This document shows, in pieces, positions 38,988 through 43,284 of a stretch of 43,284 bases of DNA (position 1 is its first letter; every line of letters begins with the position of its first letter). The stretch is taken from the NCBI GenBank assembly GCA_001302985.1, contig LJNG01000002.1, forward strand, positions 71,164-114,447, given 5' to 3'. A program made the position numbers and the translations under genes. This DNA is from Parcubacteria bacterium DG_74_3 (GTDB taxonomy: Bacteria; Patescibacteriota; Minisyncoccia; Minisyncoccales; DG-74-3). The notes beneath the pieces are model-generated. The model saw only the letters and a program-made list of their open reading frames with translations, did no database searches and was not told the DNA's origin.

Positions 38988-41069
38988 TTAAAGTGGGGGG
39001 ATTTCCTTCCATTCGGGAAGAGAAATAGATACCGAAATTATGTAACTCTGAGAATCAATTCTTCCTGCACTGTCGGTTGTGGTCAGGGTAACTGTTCTAC
39101 CTCCAGTTGATTGAAATCGGGTTGAGGGGTTGGTGGCATTATCAACATTGCTAGCTGGATTGCCGTTTTGAAAGGTCCAGGAGCGACGAATAATAGTAGC
39201 TCCCTGAGAGGGTAAAGATTGGTCTAAAAAATAAACCATCTCACCTATAGTGGGTCTAAGGGTTTCACAGTTCCGCCAATTTGAGTTATCTAAAGAACAT
39301 TCAAAATCGGCAATGGTATCTTGTAGTATTGTAAGGGTTTTAGTTGTGGTAGCAAAAAGCCCGTGGCGATCTTGAACATAAAGTTCTCCTTGATAATTTC
39401 CGGCACCAAAAATAGCGGGAAGTGTCCAGTTGCAAAGAGGATTACCAGATAAGCTACAATCTGAGGTGTCTTTAATGATTGTACTTTCTTTTATAGTCCA
39501 AATTGAGTTTTCAATGTCACCAACACCGTCAGGATCAGTAGATTCATTCTTTAAGCAAAAGTTAGATTTGGTATAACCAGTACAAAAACCTGCAGGATTT
39601 TCGCAACCTGTAGGGTGGCAAGAAATTATAGCTACAGGAGGAGAAGAGGTGGCGCAACCTGGATAATTGGGAATGCATTGGTATTCTAAATAAGTACAGG
39701 TTCCACAGTCCCTGGTTTGATACATTTCAATAAGCCCACACCCGCCAAGGCCACAACCCTGATTGGTCCAAGAGGTACAACAAGATTCTTCACACGCACA
39801 CCTTAATTCTAGATCACAACCGCTTGGAACACAGGTTCTGGTTTCACCTGTTTGATACCAGGGGCAAGTAGAATAATCACAACTACGGGTTATCCAACCA
39901 TCACATGAGCAGTCGCAAGCTGGAGGAATACAGTCTTGGCAGGTTCCTGATCCGTCACAATATCTTGTACAACATTGACTAGGACAGGCTGGATTACAAT
40001 TCACTCCACACCCCAATCCGTTGCAGGCCGAATCATTATCAGAATTTGTACCATTACAGTTTCCATTACTATCACAGGTATAGCTTGTTTTGTGACCATC
40101 GCATACTCCACCGGAATGAGTATCACAGTAATAGTCAGTACTCGCACATCTTAATCCATTACAAACTGAGTCATTATCAGAATCTGTGCCCTTACAGTTT
40201 CCATTACTATCACAGGTATAGCTTGTTTTGTGACCATCGCATACTCCTCCTGAGTAGGTATCACAGTAATAGTTTGGAGTGTCACAGGTTAGACCATTGC
40301 AAGCTGAGTCATCGTCATAGCTTGAGCCACTACAACTGCCTGCACCATTACAATAGTAAACTGTTCTATGTCCATCGCACGCTCCACCGGAATGAGTATC
40401 ACAGTAATAGCTTGGGGTGGCACAGGGGCCAATAGAACACGTTCCTCCCGAACAAACATCCCCTGCCCCACAGAACTCAGAACAGGTTGTGGTTATCCAA
40501 TTACAAGGACAGTCAGGGTAAGTGCCGCTTTCACATCTATAATTCTTTCCTGTTCCAATCCTGTCACATTTATCAGCTGAACAACCGGTTAAAGAACAGG
40601 GGACATCTGTGCCGCAATCAGTCCCTACTGATTTACATCTGTTTTCTCCAGTATCTACCCAATATTTTGGGTGGCCAGAATATACACAATCACCCCCGCT
40701 ACAAGAATAATCCCGGTATTGCACTTCTTTTTGTCTTTTCTCCGTACATTCGCCGGTACTTACCCAACGAGTTGGCCCTGTATCATAGATTCCATCATAA
40801 TCATCGCAATCTTCCTGTGAGAAACCACACTTAATAACGCAGTAACCACACAAAGCGCTGGTGACACAGGAGCCGCTACAGGTTTTTTTCACATTGCCAG
40901 AGGCACACCAGGAACCAGCCTGACGACCAATGCAGTTGATGTTGGAGCAAGTCCAGGAACAAGCACTACAAAGGCAGGCTTGAGCATTTATTTCTTTAAG
41001 TGCTGTAATAAAAACCAAAAAAATTGCACAAAAAATAAAGAAAAATATAGTAAGGTTTTTTAATTTCAT
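38988..41069 (-). CDS. Large secreted Cys-rich repeat protein with C-terminal PKD-like domain
   Basis: 693 residues with an N-terminal signal peptide or anchor (LTIFFFIFCAIFLVFITAL). About 75 Cys are spread over residues 30-500, mostly in short CxC/CxxxC patterns. Three near-identical units of about 46 residues begin YYCDTHSGG.CDGH and end CNGL.C (around 215-350). A PKD/Ig-like part (about 500-690) follows, with ISCHPTGCE and DCSLSGNPLCNW. It ends SLPEWKEIPPL, like the neighbour at 41681. Probably a disulphide-rich cell-surface protein; an adhesin role is a guess. The start overlaps the 41066 stop by four bases. Confidence 0.7.
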   Translation of the reverse strand: MKLKNLTIFFFIFCAIFLVFITALKEINAQACLCSACSWTCSNINCIGRQAGSWCASGNVKKTCSGSCVTSALCGYCVIKCGFSQEDCDDYDGIYDTGPTRWVSTGECTEKRQKEVQYRDYSCSGGDCVYSGHPKYWVDTGENRCKSVGTDCGTDVPCSLTGCSADKCDRIGTGKNYRCESGTYPDCPCNWITTTCSEFCGAGDVCSGGTCSIGPCATPSYYCDTHSGGACDGHRTVYYCNGAGSCSGSSYDDDSACNGLTCDTPNYYCDTYSGGVCDGHKTSYTCDSNGNCKGTDSDNDSVCNGLRCASTDYYCDTHSGGVCDGHKTSYTCDSNGNCNGTNSDNDSACNGLGCGVNCNPACPSQCCTRYCDGSGTCQDCIPPACDCSCDGWITRSCDYSTCPWYQTGETRTCVPSGCDLELRCACEESCCTSWTNQGCGLGGCGLIEMYQTRDCGTCTYLEYQCIPNYPGCATSSPPVAIISCHPTGCENPAGFCTGYTKSNFCLKNESTDPDGVGDIENSIWTIKESTIIKDTSDCSLSGNPLCNWTLPAIFGAGNYQGELYVQDRHGLFATTTKTLTILQDTIADFECSLDNSNWRNCETLRPTIGEMVYFLDQSLPSQGATIIRRSWTFQNGNPASNVDNATNPSTRFQSTGGRTVTLTTTDSAGRIDSQSYIISVSISLPEWKEIPPL
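40010..40425 (-). repeat. Three in-frame 46-residue Cys-rich repeats
   Basis: Within the secreted protein, three units share YYCDT.SGG.CDGH.T.Y.C...G.C.G...D.DS.CNGL.C. Units 2 and 3 are almost identical in DNA too, around 40060-40115 and 40197-40250, which suggests recent duplication or gene conversion. Confidence 0.8.
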
Positions 41070-41572
41070 TTAATTTCTTGGGCTAAAACAATTGTAATGT
41101 CTTGTCCCTCTATTTTTCCCACGGCCAAATATTTATTTTCCCAAGTTGCTATACAAACACCGAAATTACACTCAAAATCTAATTTCTCGGGAAGCAACAA
41201 ATATTTAGCTGCTTTATCTTGGGCTGAATTGATATCTACTTGGTAAATTTCCTTGTCTTCAATAGCCAAAATTATGTCTAAATTTGGCTTATAGAGAACC
41301 TTAAACTGAATATCATCTTTTTCCCAATCAAGATTATACCAATTATATAGTCTCAACCAAATTAGGGCTTTTGGAGCTCCGTATTCGGAATAAATAGGAA
41401 ATAAAGAGGTTTTACTATTTCGATGTTCAGATTTCAAATTTTGATTTACAAATTCGTTTACTACGGGTCTATAATATAGAGCTAATCCAAATTTTAAAAG
41501 AAAAACAACTGCTCCTATTAAAATCAAGATTATCAACGTCAATAAAATTAAGGTTTTCTTTTTGATTTTCAT
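41066..41572 (-). CDS. Unknown protein with one N-terminal membrane span
   Basis: 168 residues, no family recognised. A basic start (KIKKK) and one long span (about 7-31, ILLTLIILILIGAVVFLLKFGLAL) are followed by an outside domain with LYNWYNLDWEKDDIQFKVLY and a C-terminal WENKYLAVGKIEGQDITIVLAQEIK. It lies in the operon of surface proteins and its stop overlaps the start of the Cys-rich protein gene (ATGA), so the two are translated together. Perhaps an accessory to that protein. Confidence 0.6.
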   Translation of the reverse strand: MKIKKKTLILLTLIILILIGAVVFLLKFGLALYYRPVVNEFVNQNLKSEHRNSKTSLFPIYSEYGAPKALIWLRLYNWYNLDWEKDDIQFKVLYKPNLDIILAIEDKEIYQVDINSAQDKAAKYLLLPEKLDFECNFGVCIATWENKYLAVGKIEGQDITIVLAQEIK

Positions 41573-41605
41573 TTTAGAAATCTCTGATTTATTTTAGCAC
41601 ATTTA

Positions 41606-41635
41606 AAGACCCTACCCCATAGTGGGTAGGGTCTT
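41606..41635. terminator. Strong hairpin between two surface-protein genes
   Basis: A perfect 12-bp stem, AAGACCCTACCC/GGGTAGGGTCTT. T-runs follow it on the plus strand, but the genes are on the minus strand, where only a short T tail follows. It may therefore slow rather than end transcription into 41066. Confidence 0.5.
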
Positions 41636-41680
41636 ATCTTTTGTTTTTTTTTCAGGGGTCTTGTTTCTTTAGCTAATAAA

Positions 41681-42943
41681 TTAAAATGGTGGAACTTCTT
41701 TCCATTCAGGAAAGGGAAGAGTAGCTACAATGCTGTGTTCTTGATAATCGTTTCTATTCTCACTATCGGTCACAGTGAGTCTGATGATATTGGAGCCTTC
41801 AGTGAGATTAATCGAAGGGGTAGAATTATTATCAGAGTCGAAAATAGCTCCGTTTATTCTCCACTCGCGAGAATCGATAATAGCCCCCTCTGTAGGAGAA
41901 GTGTGTTCATTCGGATCCGGGAGATTATCTTTAAAATAAACTAACCCACCTTGACTTACGAAACCCGATAGGCTTTCACAAACTCGCCAATTTGAATTAT
42001 CTAAAGAACACATAAAGCCTGCTTCGATTTCTTTTCTCATGTAGAGGGAATGGGTAGTTGAATCCGAATCTCCTGCCTGGTCTTTTACATACAGTTTAAC
42101 ATCATAAATTCCAGGCGCTACATCTGGCTGGAGAGTATAATTACATACTCCAACACAAGACAATTTAAGAACATAAGAGCTTTCTGGTTCACCCTGTTGT
42201 TTGAGATACCACTCGGACCTGACAATATCATCGTTGCAGGGAATGGGACAATTAGTAGAGTCTACATCGGTGGAGTTGTTTTTTATTGTATAAATACAGG
42301 GAATGGGATTAGCCGTGGCTCTAAATGCTATCCAGTTAGCATTGCAACTGCCCCCCGAACATTGAGAGCTATCGCAAGAAATCGCTGCGCTCGGGGGCTG
42401 ATTAAGAGTGAAGGAAGCATATACTTTATAGTTTGATTGGAGGCAAACATTTCCTGTTTCGGGATTATTGCAATTGAAACTCATCCAACCAATCACCTGA
42501 TCTGACCAGGCCCAACCTTCCATTTCTTGAGTAGAGTCATTCCAGGAAACTCCGTAATTGGTATCTCTTAATCTTATCCAGCCTGGCCAACCACCACCAT
42601 CGGTTAAGGCTTTTGCCCAACCAGAAACTTGTTTTGTTACAAAATCAAGTTTTGCCTGGCAGGGGGCTACCGGGCAACCTACGAGATCTCCTTCATTAAA
42701 ACTAATCCAGCCAATATTTTCTGACCAAGCATAACCTGAAAAAACACCAGTAGTGTCGTCAATATTTACTCCATAATTTGTGGTTCCCCCGCCTGTTGTA
42801 TTATTAAAACTAATCCAGCCAATATTTTCTGACCAGGCATAACCTGAAAGATTATGCTCTGGCCCGGCTTGAACATTTAAAAAAACAAGAAAGCCAAATC
42901 CAATAATAAGAACTAAGGCCAAAATTAGTACAAGCTTTGACAT
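41681..42943 (-). CDS. Secreted GYAWSENIGW-repeat protein with PKD-like domains
   Basis: 420 residues: N-terminal signal (KLVLILALVLIIGFGFLVFLNVQA), then two clear repeats of SGYAWSENIGWISFN and a more diverged third (EGWAWSDQVIGWMSFN) in residues 30-165. A Cys-rich stretch follows (ISCDSSQCSGGSC), then two PKD-like segments (about 185-400). It ends PFPEWKEVPPF. The W-S-x-N-I-G-W-I-S-F repeats are a hallmark of CPR secreted proteins. Likely cell-surface or released; function unknown. Confidence 0.72.
   Translation of the reverse strand: MSKLVLILALVLIIGFGFLVFLNVQAGPEHNLSGYAWSENIGWISFNNTTGGGTTNYGVNIDDTTGVFSGYAWSENIGWISFNEGDLVGCPVAPCQAKLDFVTKQVSGWAKALTDGGGWPGWIRLRDTNYGVSWNDSTQEMEGWAWSDQVIGWMSFNCNNPETGNVCLQSNYKVYASFTLNQPPSAAISCDSSQCSGGSCNANWIAFRATANPIPCIYTIKNNSTDVDSTNCPIPCNDDIVRSEWYLKQQGEPESSYVLKLSCVGVCNYTLQPDVAPGIYDVKLYVKDQAGDSDSTTHSLYMRKEIEAGFMCSLDNSNWRVCESLSGFVSQGGLVYFKDNLPDPNEHTSPTEGAIIDSREWRINGAIFDSDNNSTPSINLTEGSNIIRLTVTDSENRNDYQEHSIVATLPFPEWKEVPPF
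42696..42741 (-). repeat. Near-identical 46-base DNA repeat (copy 1)
   Basis: Encodes FSGYAWSENIGWISFN. It matches 42804-42848 at all but a few bases, giving two tandem-type units about 108 bases apart in the same frame. Confidence 0.75.
42804..42848 (-). repeat. Near-identical 46-base DNA repeat (copy 2)
   Basis: Encodes LSGYAWSENIGWISFN, the N-terminal partner of 42696-42741. The match suggests recent duplication. Confidence 0.75.
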
Positions 42944-42948
42944 AATTT

Positions 42949-43284
42949 TTAATAATTAGAAACTATGATTCCTCCTAAGCTTTGGTCCTTGGCTAAATTA
43001 TCCCATTCTTCATAGTCAACTCTTGGAGCAGATAGTCCATAAGAAACCTCACCACTTTCATCTCCATAGATGGTTATGGTATTTCCGTTTTTTTCATACC
43101 AAACCCGTCCTTCAAAACTCGGCGTTAGCAAAACTACAAAATCTTTCAAGTTTTTATTAGAGGTTTGCCAGAATAACCACAAGTCTGAACCCTTTTCAAG
43201 TTCGTCAAAGTCAATCACATATTTGCCATCTCTTAATATCACAATCTCTGAGGTTTCGGTTCTTACTCCGCCAGCAAAATCTGC
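42949..43284 (-). CDS. Unknown protein, N-terminus beyond the window
   Basis: The open frame runs to the window edge (at least 111 residues, ADFAGGVRTETSEIVILRDG...). The ORF-track GTG at 43242 is internal, so the true start is outside. It has KYVIDFDELEKGSDLWLFWQ and SFEGRVWYEKNGNTITIYGDESGEVSYGLSAPRVDYEEWDNL and looks like a beta-rich surface or pilus-associated domain. No family is recognised. It lies five bases before the 41681 gene start and is the first visible member of that operon. Confidence 0.5.
   Translation of the reverse strand, partial: ADFAGGVRTETSEIVILRDGKYVIDFDELEKGSDLWLFWQTSNKNLKDFVVLLTPSFEGRVWYEKNGNTITIYGDESGEVSYGLSAPRVDYEEWDNLAKDQSLGGIIVSNY

Overview
The window looks like a chromosome fragment of a Patescibacteria (CPR) bacterium, most likely of the Parcubacteria type. 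This is inferred from gene content and style. Several housekeeping proteins are trimmed: IF2 lacks its N-terminal region, ValS has 705 residues, and L19 is short. The window carries VirB2/TrbC-like small pilins, PKD and 'GYAWSENIGW' repeat surface proteins, a compact type IV pilus operon, almost no Shine-Dalgarno sequences, and very dense tRNA genes (23 tRNAs or tRNA parts in 43 kb). TGA is used as a normal stop, so the code is not the recoded one of Gracilibacteria/Absconditabacteria. No rRNA, CRISPR array, transposase or phage gene was seen.

Layout. 1-820: ComF-type C-terminus, then a tRNA cluster (a split Ser with Ser-TGA nested inside it, Ser-GCT, Arg-GCG). 889-9408: recG, a family 2 glycosyltransferase, tRNA-Glu, tsaD, valS, a PrsW-like protease and a small heat shock protein. 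9545-14481 (minus): tRNA-Leu, two VirB2/TrbC-like proteins, a methyltransferase, gyrA and a metallo-hydrolase. 14600-20109 (plus): ribosomal protein S1, ftsH, tRNAs, a pseudouridine synthase, rplS, a second tRNA cluster and a secreted 3D-domain protein. 20160-24650 (minus): tRNAs, rbfA, infB, a DUF4446-like gene, plsY, a PanE/ApbA-like dehydrogenase, tRNA-Ala and a split Arg tRNA with a second Arg tRNA nested inside it. 24726-26032: an HtrA-like protease and tRNA-His/Arg. 26135-36637 (minus): a type IV pilus assembly operon (pilB, pilC, three pseudopilins, a PilX-like protein, pilM, pilN, pilO and an unknown) with an upstream histidine kinase and response regulator. 36810-37105 (plus): tRNA-Pro and a split Gly tRNA with a second Gly tRNA nested inside it. 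37192-43284 (minus): RNase Y and a run of secreted or membrane-anchored repeat/PKD proteins.

Most striking observation. Three tRNA genes are each interrupted by a 102-114 nt segment that contains a complete second tRNA of the same amino acid. Each insert is bounded by a GC-rich inverted repeat of 7-8 bp (CCCCGTA/TACGGGG twice, CCCCGCAC/GTGCGGGG once). The two exons of each outer tRNA still form paired acceptor, D and T stems. Two outer tRNAs are split in the anticodon loop and one in the T-loop. This tRNA-within-tRNA arrangement could be an unrecognised kind of split or intron-bearing bacterial tRNA, or a minimal tRNA-borne element that inserts into tRNA genes. The sequence alone cannot decide which.

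How the genes fit together. The translation and RNA genes (tRNAs, tsaD, valS, S1, L19, infB, rbfA, RNase Y, pseudouridine synthase) form an information-processing background. The pilus operon with its two-component pair, the ComF end and the secreted repeat proteins point to a surface built for attachment and DNA uptake. FtsH, HtrA, Hsp20 and the PrsW-like protease supply quality control. PlsY with the PanE-like dehydrogenase may begin glycerophospholipid synthesis.
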